NCBI GenBank assembly: GCA_029706075.1
Contig: JAINUG010000031.1
Coordinates: 2,153,001-2,217,000, forward strand
DNA length: 64,000 nucleotides
Direction of reading: 5' to 3'
DNA from: Aldrovandia affinis
Taxonomy: Eukaryota; Chordata; Actinopteri; Notacanthiformes; Halosauridae
In this document: positions 1 to 12,584 of the stretch, in pieces
Position numbering within the stretch: position 1 is the stretch's first letter
Layout of the letters: each line of letters starts with the position of its first letter
Notes under the pieces: generated by a model
What the model saw: the letters and a program-made list of their open reading frames with translations, nothing else
Told to the model about the DNA's origin: nothing
Database searches by the model: none
Translations under genes and position numbers: made by a program

Positions 1-990
1 ATGAGACTGAATATTATTCATTCTTGAATAATGATTATTGTTTATCAGTCCCATCTTTGATTAATGTGGTAAAGTGGTTTTAATTCTGGTTTTAATTTAA
101 TAATGTAATTTATTAGCATTCTAACTGTACAAATGACTAGATTTGTGTTGTTTCTTCAGAAAATAAGTGTCTCATTGCTAATAATAATAATAATAATAAT
201 ATCTAATTATTGTCGTTTGCAATATTATCCCATTGTTGTCATCTTTATTATAATCACCATCATCTTCATCAGTGCCATCCTCATAATGTGGTTCTGTTCA
301 TAATATCCAAACTAAAGTGTTCTGAATGGTCTGTGCCGTGAAATGCTTCTCATCCAGGCCCTACTATTCACTGAGGTGAGAGAGAATATTTTCAGCGGCC
401 ACCCCCTCAAAACTCAATAACCTCTCTGGAGAGACACGGAGACTGTCACATACACTCCAGAAAGCAGCTAAAGTATTATCTTCTACGGCTCAGTTATATA
501 TGGAATCAATATCTGCAACAACATTAATGAGCTCCTGTTATCTTACATTCAAATTACATTTAACATTTTTGCTACATGTTAACTGGTATTAGAGAAAAAT
601 ACACAGATGTAGTAAAAAAAAAAAAGTGACTTCTCAAGATTAAATAATACATTATTCTACAACAATGGTCAAATCTATGTATGAGGTCAGATTAATTTCG
701 GAGCAACAGAGCTGCAGATGTCAGACATGAGATAACCCCTGTCTTATAAATGGTCTGTCACTCTCCTGACTGTCATATTGTTTACCAGACGGTTTGAGAT
801 TCAGATGGCCAGACTACATATAGTAAGGAAGGACATTCTTCTCACAGCCAACCGTGAGCAGTGAATAATCTGCTTCCACACAACATCCTGCTGGAGGTCC
901 AAACAACCAGCCTTATACACAGGAAGGCCATGTGACAGAGGAAAAGGAAAGTCAACAACAGGACAGACACATCTTGGGGGAGATAATACT
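1..990. other. Intergenic DNA, no gene seen
   Basis: AT-rich upstream sequence. An (AAT)n microsatellite lies at about 180-201 and a poly-A run at about 613-625. The short open frames show no family resemblance and I see no splice-bounded exon. Confidence 0.6.
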
Positions 991-991
991 G

Positions 992-1056
<65 letters not shown>
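991..1056. repeat. (CA)n(TA)n microsatellite
   Basis: A CA-dinucleotide run passes directly into a TA run and ends at the left edge of the Tc1-like element. Tc1 elements insert at TA dinucleotides, so the TA run is a plausible target. The open frames across it (poly Thr-His or Tyr-Ile) are artefacts of the repeat. Confidence 0.95.
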
Positions 1057-1059
<3 letters not shown>

Positions 1060-1306
1060 TCAAGCCGGAAAGTCTGCACACCCCTTTCACCCTCTCCACG
1101 TTTCATTGTGTTACAGACTTATTCTACAATAGATTAAGTTCATTTTTTGTCTCAAAATTCTACACAAAATAGCCCATAATGACAAAGTGAAAACAGGTTT
1201 TAGACATTTGTGCTAATTTATTAAAAATCAAAATGTAATATATCATATGTACACAAGTGTGCACACCCTTTGATATGACACCCAAAAGTGAGCTGAGGTG
1301 CATTTT

Positions 1307-1465
1307 GTTTCCACTGATACTGCTTGAGATGTTTCTACAACTTGATTCTAGTCCACTTGTGGTAAATTCAATTGATTGGACATGATTTGGAAAGGCACAC
1401 ACCTGTCTATATAAGGTGGACTAGAATCAAGTTGTAGAAACATCTCAAGCAGTATCAGTGGAAAC
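1307..1465. repeat. Perfect 50-bp inverted repeat with 59-nt loop
   Basis: Arm 1 is 1307-1356 and arm 2 is 1416-1465. Arm 2 is the exact reverse complement of arm 1 over 50 bp. The loop (1357-1415) contains Tc1 5'-leader sequence. The structure marks the junction between the two oppositely oriented Tc1 parts, and transcribed RNA would form a long hairpin. Confidence 0.95.
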
Positions 1466-1516
1466 AATAGAAGTACATTTAGCTGCAATTACAGCTGTGA
1501 GTCTTTCAGTAAGTCT

Positions 1517-2420
1517 CTAAGAGTCTACTACTTTGTACATCTGGACATTGCCATTTTTGCCCAAAACTTCTTTACAAAATTGCTTGAGCTCCATCAGGTG
1601 AACAGCAATTTTAAAATTTGGGATTGAGGTCTGGGCTTTGACTGGGCCACTCCGGGACATAGATTTTAGATTTACACCACTCCAATGTGGCTTTTGCTGT
1701 TTGCTTTGGGTCATTGTCCTGCTGGAATATAAATCTTCTCCTAAGTCCCAGGTCTCTTGCAGACTGCAGCAGGTTTCCCTTGAAGATTGTTTATATCTGG
1801 CTCCATCCATTTTGCCCTCTATTTTGACAAGTTTTCCAGTCCCTGAAGCAGAGAAGCATTCCCATAGCATCAGGCTCCTGCCACCATGTTTCACGTTTCA
1901 TAATGTTCTTGGGACGTTATGCAGTGTTATGCTTGCTCCAAACATAGCGCCTAACGTTGATGCCAAAAAGTTCAATCTTGGTCTCATCAGACTATAGAAT
2001 CTTCCTCCACTTGGTTTGATAGTCTCCCACATGCCTTCTGGCAAACTCTAAGTGAGATTTCATGAGTTTTCTTCAACAATGGCTTTCTTTTTTCCACTCT
2101 CCCTAAAGCGCAGATTTGTGAAGCGCCCAAGCTATTGTTGTCCCATGGACAGTTTCTCCCATCTCTGCCATGGAAGGCACTAACTCCATCAGAGTTGCCA
2201 TAGGCCTCTTGGAGGCCTCCCTAACAAGTGCCTTTCTCACACAGATATTCAGTTTTGGAGGACGGCCTGTTCTAGGCAAATACACAATTGTGCCATATTC
2301 TCTCCATTTCTTTATGATGGACATAACGCTGCTCTGGGGGATATTCGAAGTCTTTGAAATCTTTTTATATTTTTCTCCTGATTGGTGCTTTTGAAAAAAC
2401 TTTTCACAGATTTGCTTCAA
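1517..2420 (-). pseudogene. Tc1-like transposase remnant
   Basis: The minus-strand frame 2420-2103 encodes the N-terminal helix-turn-helix DNA-binding region, with the motifs SSVMSIIKKW and PRTGRPPKL that are typical of the paired-like domain and GRPP AT-hook linker of Tc1 transposases. A second frame at 1894-1517 begins at [19 protein letters not shown], part of the DDE catalytic domain. It then leaves frame where the second catalytic aspartate region should be. The part between the two frames is also disrupted. In Tc1 elements this protein of about 340 residues catalyses cut-and-paste transposition; this copy cannot encode it. Confidence 0.88.
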
Positions 2421-2777
2421 AAGTTATTTGGTCTTCATGAAGACCAACCAACTGTGGGACCTCTCACAGACAGGTGTATTTAATTTGAAATCATTTGAAA
2501 CACCTTAATTGTACACAGATGGGCTCCAATCAAATAATTATGTGACCTCTGAAGACAACAGATTGCACCAGAGTTTATTTTAGTGTGTCTTAGAAAAAGG
2601 GGTGAATACTTATGCAATCAATTATTCTTTTTTATTTTTAATGAATTAATGAATTAATTAAAATAGTTGTTTTTTTATTTGACATTATATAGTATGTTGA
2701 TCAGTGGAAATAAATCCCAATTAAATCAATTTTGATTCCATGGAGTAAGAAAATAAAATGTGAAAAATGCCTCACTG

Positions 2778-3089
2778 TATATACGCTATGCAAAATAGTT
2801 TTAACTATATGAATGCTTTCATAATTCTTGGGTCATTCATCATTCTATCCATTATTGATTTTAGTGTGGGATGCTGTCTGTGACATTACAAGCACAGTAA
2901 CAAACTGTTTTTGATACAGTATTTGTTTTCATTTTAATTATTTTAATTTGTATTATTATTATTAACTATGAGCTTTCTTAAGTAATAATATTCCTTGTCA
3001 AGTCCTGTTTGTATAAATCCAGAAATATGATTCACTGTCTCTGTACTTGGTTTGAAACCCATTATTTTCCTTTATAGCATCTCTGGTAG
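2778..3089. other. Intergenic DNA, no gene seen
   Basis: AT-rich sequence between the Tc1 element and a CpG-rich patch. Nothing recognisable. Confidence 0.5.
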
Positions 3090-3558
3090 AACGGGGCAAT
3101 CTTTATTTCCTGTTGCCTTGGACGCCACAGAAGCTATTGTACTGGCAGGGGTTCAGTAGGTGCGCTGTACGCTGGGGACTCGTTTTCCGTGTATTCCTGC
3201 TGTTTTCACCAGTCTTCCATGGCACTACACGACGTGAGCGTTGGGCACAGGCAATCGTGTCAATAGCGGTCATGCCACTTTAGTGGCGATAGTGGGGTAT
3301 TGGTCTTCCTGGTGTATTGGCTGCGAAGCAAGAAGAGAAGAAGGCGTGGTGTGGTTGGATTGAATAGCGGGCTATTAGGATATGCGGACCAAGACAGCTT
3401 CCTGATAGAACAGCAGCAGAGCAGCTTACCGGGCGAGTGAGTTTCCGTGGGTACAGACTACACTTTGCGAGGAGATAAGAATAAGGGGATTTAACAGGGC
3501 TCACGGTACCGGGAAAGACCCGCTGGAGATACGAAAAAGCCAGGAGCTGAATTTAAAG
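3090..3558 (+). promoter_or_regulatory. CpG-rich patch with splice donor: candidate upstream promoter and non-coding first exon
   Basis: CpG dinucleotides are frequent here (roughly twenty in 450 bp) while the flanks have almost none, as expected for an unmethylated vertebrate promoter. The patch ends at a plausible donor, AAAG followed by gtaacg at 3559. I found no convincing coding frame: the 74-codon minus-strand frame at 3504-3280 resembles nothing I know. It could be a distal 5' UTR exon of frmd4b about 23 kb upstream of coding exon 1, a first exon of another transcript, or a regulatory island without an exon. The link to frmd4b is inference. Confidence 0.35.
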
Positions 3559-5650
3559 GTAACGCCACCAGGAAAGAAAAGGTGAGGCTTTGTTCATCTC
3601 CGAGATTGTATCATGGTTGTGGCGTTGTGATGTGCCCTGGGATATATAGCGCATATGTGTGGTTTGGAAATGCCATTGAAAAGGAGTAGCAATGAAAAAA
3701 AATCCATTATTTATAACCTCGCTAGTTGTGACACACATACACGCAGTCACCAACATTATTAAATACATGTAACTGTTTATGTATTTGTTTCAAATTATTA
3801 ATATGATGTCTTAAGCATTCAAGTGAAACGATCATAATTAAATACAATTCTGGTTTTCTGGCTTTTTTTCCTATACGGCTGCTGTACAATATTTAATTTA
3901 ATGACAAGAGATACATGTATGGCTGGATGAATTGTAGGCTTCCATCAAAATATGTGAAGTATTATAACATGACTGAAACATCTGCGTCTCAGAATACATG
4001 TTAAAATTCATACTCAATATTCAATATTACATAAGTCTAAGTCCTTAGAAGTGATAGGGAATCGTTATCTATCAGATGTTTGACTACATGTCTTGAATTG
4101 CTGTTTATTTGTGTTTGTGCCAATGATGTTAAAACAGTTTTCTCTTTGCATGTACATTCACCTATAGTGCAGGATGATCGTCTTCAACGTAGTATAAATT
4201 GATGTAGCCTGCAGCATGTAAGGAAGTGACACAACTTTCCCCCACATGCTTTGATGCCCTGTACCTAACATGTGCCTTGCTATAATGCCAAAGCCCAGAC
4301 ATGGTGCTTTACTCTGTGTACCAATTCAACCTTATTAATGAATGACAACGCAGTTAACTTAATATATTACTACAAACTTACTACAAGAGTTAACTTACTA
4401 CAAGTTACAGAACTAGTCAGTTCATTCTCTATTTATCTAAACACAGATGAATTAAGTCAAATGTAATGCAGGGCTTAACCCCACCATTTAATTAAATAAG
4501 ACATGAATGGCCTAGTGGAGAAGTGGTTGTCTCCATTTGTCATGTTCGATCAGTTTAGTCGTTAAATTGATCTTTGGTTTATTTTTATCCTACAATAAAT
4601 ATGGTATTTAGGCTTTACTATGAAGTTTTTAAAATTCATTATTAATGAACAAAGAATAGATTTGAAGACTGAAGGGCATTATAATACCTAGAAATATGGC
4701 CCAGAAGCCTAATGAGAAATGTTGAGTAGCTGTTATGGACAATAACTGAAAAAAACTCACAAAAATTTGTTTTTGATGTATTCCCTATTGGCTAGTGAAG
4801 CACAGATGAGAGGGATGACAACACTATATGCATTGGAAAGTGAACCTATAGAAATGCACAGCAATAAAACTGGCATAGCATGTCCATAATGTCTCTAAGT
4901 TTGAGACTGGACTGTTTTGTGAAGGTTGGCGGTGGTGTATTTGATAAGCATGTGCCTGCTTGTTTCCCTGTAAACACATGTAAAAGGTGTTGATTAAAGG
5001 GACAGAGTATCTTGGGAGGGAAAAAATCAAAGAGTCTCTTGTTGAGTTGATGACCGCCTTTACATTTTCTGTCTTCCAGTTTCCTGTTAGAGCAGCGCAT
5101 AAACAATGGTTAAAAAAACATGCAAAACATGCAACAGACTGAGGACAGACTGCGTTTGACCAGGTTTTTTGCTACTGCCAATATCATATAATACATAATA
5201 AGTATTTGTAACATTTATTTACATGTTAAAATTACACAAATGTGAAATAAAACAATTAAATATGATTAATTGGTAGGTCAACATTTCATTTACCTCTATG
5301 GAAAACTGTATGACAAAACAATTTTAGAATTCCCTATTGTGAAATTAATTTTGAGGAGGTTAAATTTGAATAGGCATGTTTTTTTCTCTCCCTCTGGTAC
5401 ATTGATTGCAGTTGTATAAAGAAAACTGCTGCATCGCTTGGAGCAATATCCATCAAAATCAAATGTTGGCAGATACTTTAATATTAATGTGTTTTCAAAA
5501 TATTTACTGCTGTAGGGGAAACCCATAAACTTTGTCTACGACATTGCATTTTACTGTAAGCAATACAGTTGATCATGCACAGCATGCCAAGGACTGACAG
5601 TTACAATGTGCCAATAACCATTGGCCAGGGTGCAAAGTGGCTGTGGGTCC
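3559..5650. other. Non-coding DNA, no gene seen
   Basis: AT-rich sequence with only short random open frames and no recognisable mobile element. Confidence 0.5.
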
Positions 5651-5661
5651 ATAAATGCAGG

Positions 5662-5715
5662 GACACACACACATACACACACACACACACTCTCTCTCTC
5701 ACAGACACACAGGCA
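5662..5715. repeat. CA/CT-rich microsatellite
   Basis: Interrupted ACAC and CTCT runs. The frame reading through it gives Thr-His repeats and is not a gene. Confidence 0.85.
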
Positions 5716-7029
5716 CTCAATGAGTTCAGAACAAAAAAAAAACAGGCAAGCATTGTGTTGACTTTAGTCTAGGATGTTCAGTTGTTTTTAATGGGGTCAG
5801 CGGTTCCAATTCAATAAGGCTATTAACTGCCACAGAAAATTCCATCACTGGGACGCAGCCAGCATAAAAAAGAGTTATTTGCCAATCATGGCACATGAAT
5901 GGCTTCATCAATACAACACAGTTTTCTTTAGTATAAACACTTTAAACATAAAAATTCAGACACTGCTCTGTGTTGCCTTCAGGAATTACACTGCATAGAG
6001 CAACATACAGAGTTCAAGTATCAGATTCGTTCTGCTCCCCTCCCCCCCCCGTACGCCTTGTCATTTAGTCATTAGCACTTTCTTTCATGGCCTCATATAG
6101 TATATTATTTCAAGTTTTTTTTGTGGAGATAATAAGGATGAAATGAGCAGTTATGTGATATTGTCGTAAAGCTGGTCTATTGAGCTACCTTTCTGAAAAA
6201 TGAGAATTTCCTGCGTTGTATTGACCTTGCCTTCTTGCAAGTTTTCATTGAAAACATGCAACGAAGAACCAGTTATTCTACTCCCCTATAGCAATGGAAC
6301 CTTTGAAAGTGAATAATATAGCCCAGGCCAAGTTTCAACAGTATTGAGCTTTGTCCATGACGTAAGTGTTGTATTTCCTTTTTTAGACTGTAAAACAACA
6401 CTTTTTGTTTATTTCAGCACGGCCTAAAATCATTATTCGATGTATATGTGGAAACAAAGAACACTTCCTTAATTTTTTTTATTAAAATGAAGCACAACAC
6501 TTATTGTGGTTATTGTGTGCTGGATTTCTTTGTTTCCTCTGTTGGTTGTTGGACAATATGTCGGTCTCTACAACATAGAGCTCTACAACACTTACAATCA
6601 GCGTCTGTTTGTGGGTCAACAGCAATCTTTAAGGTTAGGGCCAAAAATCAATACAAAGCCCATGCATCTGCGAAATGCCACTATGAGTGCCCTGGAGGGA
6701 CATCAGAGATGGGTTTCAATGAAGCAATCACAATTAGGGTGACGGAAGTATGTCAGTGTGCCATGTAAATTAAGTGTAGTGTCTATTAATGAAGAACTGC
6801 AATGTCAAGCCAGTTGGAGTGCCCAAAGGGGGTGTAAAACAAACAATAATTCATAAGAAATATTGAAAGAGCGAATATTTAAATAAAAAAAATTATACAT
6901 TTTTTAAACCAATCCCCATTGGGGGATTGAGTCATTTGCGGAGAGGGCAGACAAGCATAAGCAGCACATGCTCCTTCATAAGCGTGTGCTGCCAGCCGCT
7001 GCTTCTTTTCACGCTGCAGTCCCGTCCAC
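5716..7029. other. Non-coding DNA, no gene seen
   Basis: Contains a C-rich run near 6040-6051. The 106-codon open frame at 6448-6768 has no recognisable domain. The part from about 6905 may be the 5' portion of the repeat annotated next. Confidence 0.45.
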
Positions 7030-7310
7030 CACCTGAGCGGTGTAGTCATTGTGCTGGAGGAGTACACTTCATGCGCAGTTGGTGTAGGCAGACTGCAGGC
7101 ACCCAGTCAACCAGGAGGAGTTTCTGGGGTGCGATGAGACGAGGACAGTCCCACTGACAGCAACCCTCCTTCCTCAGGCAATGCTATGACAAATTATGCA
7201 CCAGGCACTTACAGGGCTGCTGGCCAGTCAGGATTCTTTAGCAGACCATGGGAGTACATCACAAAACTGGACCAGTGATTTAGCAGGATGAGTTACCTGG
7301 CAGCCCCAGA
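7030..7310 (+). repeat. Unclassified interspersed repeat R, copy 1
   Basis: The segment shares blocks such as GGCAGACTGCAGG and GTGCGATGAGA with 17045-17170, and a weaker match with 20450-20590. Its 3' part, ending near CTGGCAGCCC, also matches 17650-17757. The parallel order of the blocks in two copies shows it is a dispersed repeat and not chance. I see no coding capacity and no clear tRNA-type promoter, so the class is unknown. Confidence 0.65.
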
Positions 7311-10300
7311 AGACATACATATATAATTTTGTTTTACAAGGGTTAATTCGCATGTCAAATTAGTAAACCACTTGTCTCAAACCATTGTCTGAAGTTTCAG
7401 GAAGAGGCTATTACTGACAAGTTCATACTTCAGTCACATAAACAAGAATCATTGCTTTACCGGCTGTTTACCAACATGGAAGTGGACAGCCAGTGTGAAC
7501 CTGCGTCTTTTCCTCCTGTGGTGTCTCCTCTTGTACTTTGACAGGAAATCCCTTGCTGGGCAAACAGTTTGTGACTAACTGAAAGCTACAACATAAGGGA
7601 GATAAAGTGGACCCTCACTAAATCAGTGTGTTTCTTGCAACCTCAAGAAGTAATACGTGATGAAAGGTCTTTCCAAAATGAGGCACTAATGACAGGTAAA
7701 AACGAAATAAATGTTGCTAATTTTGGCAAGGGAACAAAATTAAGGTACTTTTTTAAAATTCAGTATATCACTCATCATCCATTGCTGGATTAGCGTTGAT
7801 AATTTTTGTTGTGTGTCATGCCTCCTTACCATCTTAAATGAGCAGAAGCTTGAGGGAGTAGCTGAAAGTGACAGCCACATCCCCTTCTTCTGTGTGAAAG
7901 TCTTAGTGAAAAGAGCAGACACTTCACTTTCATCAGAGCAGATATACTGTATAAGACATCATATTGAGATGTGAAAAATATTTTTGGGGGATGGAAAATA
8001 CACTTTTATTTAAATTACACATTTTTAAACAAATACTCCAATGTTTGAATAACATACAGGATATACACTGTTTCTATTGTTTAAATACAGTAGCTTACGT
8101 TTCACATGGTACTCTGCAAGCTGCATACTTTACTGAAGTCGAAGGCTCAGCACAATAGCAGCAGAATCCACTTCCCTTACTACAAGTTCATAGTTTCTCC
8201 TGGGTGACGTATAGTGATTCCTCCAGAGGAACAGAGCAGAGACCAGGTCCAGCTGCGGGATGTGCTGGCGGTCAGCTCCTTTCTGTGGATGCAGTTGAAA
8301 GTTTCCTGCTTAGGTAGGTGGAATAGCTCTGGCTGTCTGAGAAGCAGTTTGGTCTGCATGCTGGTGGACAGGTTTGTGCCCATATGCCTTGGATTTCGTG
8401 GCATAACATTATATTTATTTATCTTGATCCGTGTGAAACCAGAAACCGCTTTTGTTTGTCCCTGCCTCTGCTTCTGCGTCACAAACAGGCCAGGCAGGGC
8501 TGACTCAATATACTACAGAGCTGACGATGTAATATAAAATAAAATAAAATAGAATGCAATACTGCACTATGACTATACTGTCATTCTCTGCCGCTTGTCT
8601 CATGTGCAAGAGGGGAGGTTGACAATGATCTTGCAGTTAATTTCCGCAACTGCACATTTTTCACAAGCCATTAGAGTTTGTGCATTCATTCCAAAGATGT
8701 TGTAGGGCCTGAACGATAATGATGATTAAATGATTTGATATGATGAAATGGAGGAGAAAGGCATGCAGATGGAGTGAGACGGTCTAGTTTCACTATGAGG
8801 CTCTAGACATAGACTGAAATAGCAGTCTTCCAGCAGCAGACATGTCCTGGGGTATGGTACTCAGAACGATCGATACCGCTCTATCGTTAAAACCCCCATG
8901 TGTGCGTTTCACAAAGCCGGTACTGGAATGGAGGGGGGTGTGGGGCAGCCTACTGAAATAAATACCCACTGCCTCTATAGTGTACTGCCTTTATTCGATT
9001 CAATAGTCCTCAGGCACAGACAGAGTCTGTCCAGAGTCTCCACGGTGCAATTGAGTTGGTTTGAAAGCTGCATGGTTTGACTCCATCAGCTGCTTCTGGG
9101 CTGCTACACTGACTCCCTTTAAAAGATCACTCTGAATGCTGAAGGCTCAGTCATTGTATAAGAAATGCCCCCCTTGGATAGATCAGCTCTGGCTACCCTG
9201 TGCTGCTGAGCAATGGCCTGCCTGTCTGCCTGGCTCTCATCAGTGACAGCTGAGCTGTCTGGACTGCGGTCCCCAGCGCTGAGCACTGCCTCCCTAAAGG
9301 AAAATTCTGCAGTCACCTTCAGTGGAGCGATTCCTCAGCAACTCAGCGATAACAGAGGGGGAGAGGAATCACCTGCCTCTCGGACCGGAACAGAGGAGAG
9401 AGTGCCTGGCCACTCACAATGTACAGGGAGGGAACAGAGCCCCTGTGAACAGAAAGGGGAAATCAGCTGGATAATGCAGTGTACAGAGAAATGACTGTGC
9501 CTGGTTACTATTCTGTAAAGATAGATTACTGTGCCTGCTAACTCCTACAGATTGATGACTGTGCAATGTGTAAAGAGATGGCAGTGTCTGGTCATTACAA
9601 TGTAAAGTGAAAACACAGGGCCTGCTCGCAGATGATTACACAGACATAACTGTGCCTTTTCAATTCAGCCAACAGTGAGGGGACTATGACCAATAACTGT
9701 CACCCAGAGCGAAGGTGCAATGCCTGGATCCTGCATCATATTGAGTGGGGAGATGGCATTTTTTCTGTTGCCTAGTGACAGAGCGGACATTGTTTGGCCA
9801 CTGGGGACACTCTTCTACATGTCTGCAGTAGTTCAGTGGTGGAGGAACATCGTCACTGTAAATTCAGCAGTGAAAAGAAAACAGCTTTTTGCCTTGCACA
9901 GTGTGTCCTTCCTTGCAACATCACAGTTCCTCACAGACCACATTCATAATAAAAACAGTGTGTGCTGCCATCATCTGCAGATTGCTGGAGACATTCCAGA
10001 TCTCACCAGATTTGGTGAGCACAAGGTTTTCACCCAACCAATTGCCTTTTGCTTTTCATGTCTTGCGCTCTATACAGTGGTATTTTAATGGTCTTATTCT
10101 TTTAACACTCGACAAACAAGATTCATAATTGGGTCTTGCTCTTGTCAAAAACAAGAGCTGTTTGTGTGAACCACCGACAATGTGGATCGAGGCTTTGAGG
10201 GAAACCGGACATGTTGACACTGACTGTTCCGGGATCCTGCATTGAAAATGGGCTTTTAGGAGGTGACAACAGGTGGCCCCCACACAGAATAGCCAAGTTG

Positions 10301-11487
10301 CCCCCTGGGGGTGCACAGAGACATTAGTGTGGAGTGTTAAAGGTTGGTGACCTATCATTATTACCAGGGCAAGAGGTATGCAAATGTCAGCAACAATGAT
10401 GTAGGGGAGTTCTTCAGGGGTTCATGTTTCAACTGCGCTTTGAAATATTTTACAGTTTTTTATAACACAGACAAGATAAAGGATGTCTAGTTAAGCCTAC
10501 TGATGTTACCCAAGGGACAATTTCAATTGAATGCAAGGCTGTATTACCTTAACTTATAAAAGCCTGAACCTCATATTACTTTTTGTCAAAGGTTCCACTG
10601 TAGTACTGCTTTTATTACAAGCTGTAAAGAACTATGTGGTATCAGAACATCAGAGCACATCTGGTCAAAGTCTGGCACAGGTGCTTTGGGGAATATTCTT
10701 TCAAACTTAAACAAAACTGAACCAAACACATTTTGCATGAACTAGACGGTGCTGTGAAACGTGTGGTGTAAGCTTGCCTACAATATGCTATCGAAGGCCA
10801 AAGTGCTGTGTTCTTTGATTGAATCGCTCTGTTCGGTTCAATTTAACTGGACGTTAAATGAGACCGAGCTTCCTGTCAAAGCCTTTTAGTTGTAGTGCAG
10901 TAGATTAGAGACAAACAATTCCCTAGTCTGGAACTTCCCTCTCCACTGCATGGTACTTACCACTACCCATACTTAGACCTGTCAAGATGGATTCGTGTGC
11001 CAGACCCTTACACCCCTTCAGTGGAATCTCCAGGACAGCTTACAGGCCCCTGAACTAAATTGGCTTAAAGAGTCTTTGACCCCAGAGATGAAGGCCAGTT
11101 TACAAGGCCTTCAGAACTGACAGGAAGGATTTGTTTTGGTATCTTCAAATGATTTTTTTCCTCCTTCAAATCGAAACAGCAGGGGTCACAATGTGAAGAA
11201 GAAGTTACATTCAGTGAAGTTATGGTCGCTGTGGAATGGGGTGACCGGCCTCCAGATTTTTGCCATCTCCTTAAGTCATCAGGCACTGAACTCCTCGCAC
11301 ATGTGATCAGTGTGCATAATTAAGCCTTGCCATTGATCTTATTATGCAATGAGAGGATTGCTACAAATTATAAGTAAGAGACACAATGGGGTCTCGTGAC
11401 TTATTTTACAGCCCTTTATTTTTTGCATGAATTCAAATGAATCCATGCAAAAAATAAATCAGGTTGTGAAAAAAAATATATATATAT
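7311..11487. other. Intergenic DNA, no gene seen
   Basis: About 4.2 kb without a supportable exon. The longest frames (107 codons at 8214-8537 on the + strand, 122 codons at 9720-10088 on the + strand, 93 codons at 9213-9494 on the + strand) have no domain and no conserved look. A short AAAAT repeat lies near 8535-8550. Moderate GC around 9190-9330 is not accompanied by a convincing splice-bounded frame. Confidence 0.5.
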
Positions 11488-12059
11488 TGTGGTGTCCCTT
11501 GGGGTTGGGCGACACTCACAGACCTTTGCAGAGGGCGTAAGCAGTTAAATAACCCAGAGGAGCCAGTAATACAAACAAAACAATGTTTTTTTTTTAACGT
11601 AATCTTGACAAACACAAAAGGTTGGGGTATTCAGGGGGAATTCAAAACACACACAGTCCACAATCCTTAACTTTGTCGTTGTCCGTAATCTGTAGTCCAA
11701 ATCCAATCCAGTTCCTCAATCCAGTTCAAAAGTCGGTACACAAAGCGGGATCCTCAAACAATCCAATTCAAACACGAACAGCAATCCACCAAAACACTTC
11801 TCTCCAAAACACTCTCCAAAACACTCTCCAACACTCTCCAACACTCTCCACTACACCAACCTACTCCCTCCTAGTGTGACAGGAATCAGTCCCTTAAATA
11901 GGCCTCCGAATGGCCTTCAGCTGTCCGTAGTCCCAATCGATTGACTTTGTTCAGGTGTGGGACTGTGGGCTGCTGGGAAATGTTTTTTCCTATCCAGTGG
12001 CTCCCAAGAATTAAAGAGGCAGACCACCATTTCCTCGTCCTGCCCCTTGGGATGCCACA
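11488..12059. mobile_element. Probable solo LTR
   Basis: A segment of about 572 bp begins TGTGGtgtccc and ends in ccacA. Its termini are imperfect inverted repeats over about 17 bp, with the TG...CA rule of LTRs. It contains no coding frame and has no second copy in the window. It differs in sequence from the Gmr1-like LTRs that start 16 bp downstream. AT-rich flanks hide any target duplication. A non-autonomous DNA transposon with these inverted ends is the alternative. Confidence 0.5.
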
Positions 12060-12075
12060 TATTCATATATATATC

Positions 12076-12528
12076 TGCCGTACCTGCCATCATGCTGGCT
12101 CTACCCAAACCATATATGGAGCTCCGGAGGAAATATGACGAACCGGGAAACCCTTAACAAGCTGAAGGCTCGGAAATAAAAGACGCACATTTTCTCCAAA
12201 CCAATCGGAGAGCACCAGAAGGGAAAAGCGTGACAGGAGTGAGAAAGAGTAGAGCATTGTTTTTGGATTGTTTGTTTGGATTGACCTGGATTGTTTTGAG
12301 ACCCCCCTTTGTGTACAGAATATTGATTGTCTTGGACTATCGACAGCGGATTATGGACAACAACTATGGATATGGATTGCGATATTGGACTGTTTGCCTA
12401 ATTTCTCCCTTCTCCCAAATTGTAGGTTTACCCCTAGTAAACCCAGTTATATTTCATTGCCCGTCTTATGTGTTGTTTCGTTATCCAACTTGGCTGCGTG
12501 GAAACCCCACACCCCTGTTTCCGCTACA
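12076..12528 (+). repeat. 5' LTR of the Gmr1-like element
   Basis: Starts at TGCCGT and ends GCTACA. It aligns through most of its length with 16394-16841, for example the shared blocks GAGCTCCGGAGGAAATATGA and GAGAAAGAGTAGAGCATTG. Substitutions and small indels between the two LTRs indicate that the insertion is not recent. An open frame starting at 12230 runs through the LTR and is not a gene. Confidence 0.88.
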
Positions 12529-12530
12529 TA

Positions 12531-12548
12531 TGGTGGAGATTGCGGGCA
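12531..12548 (+). other. Candidate primer binding site
   Basis: Two bases after the LTR end, the sequence tggtggagattgcgggca starts with TGG, the complement of a tRNA CCA end, as expected for first-strand priming. The primer tRNA was not identified. Confidence 0.45.
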
Positions 12549-12584
12549 ACGCATTACATTTGAAAACCATCGTTTTGGCCACAG

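Larger units (their letters stand above)
1057..2777 (-). mobile_element. Tc1/mariner-type DNA transposon, defective and probably chimeric
   Basis: The element is bounded by TA-cagt on the left and actg-TA on the right, the usual Tc1 ends and target. The transposase remnant reads on the minus strand. The minus-strand 5' part (about 2420-2777) and the transposase belong to one Tc1-like copy. The left 360 bp (1057-1415) resembles a Tc1 5' end in the opposite orientation, including the stretch before a transposase start. The two outer ends match each other for only about the first ten bases, so this is probably two related copies joined head to head. Length 1.72 kb is close to a normal 1.6-kb Tc1. 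Frameshifts and stops make it inactive. Confidence 0.88.

Noticed and set aside
3280-3504. 74-codon minus-strand frame in the CpG-rich patch as a coding exon
   Set aside because: No recognisable domain; open frames are expected in CpG-rich DNA where stop codons are rarer.
9720-10088. 122-codon open frame on the + strand as a gene
   Set aside because: No domain, no splice context, and a composition typical of random vertebrate sequence.
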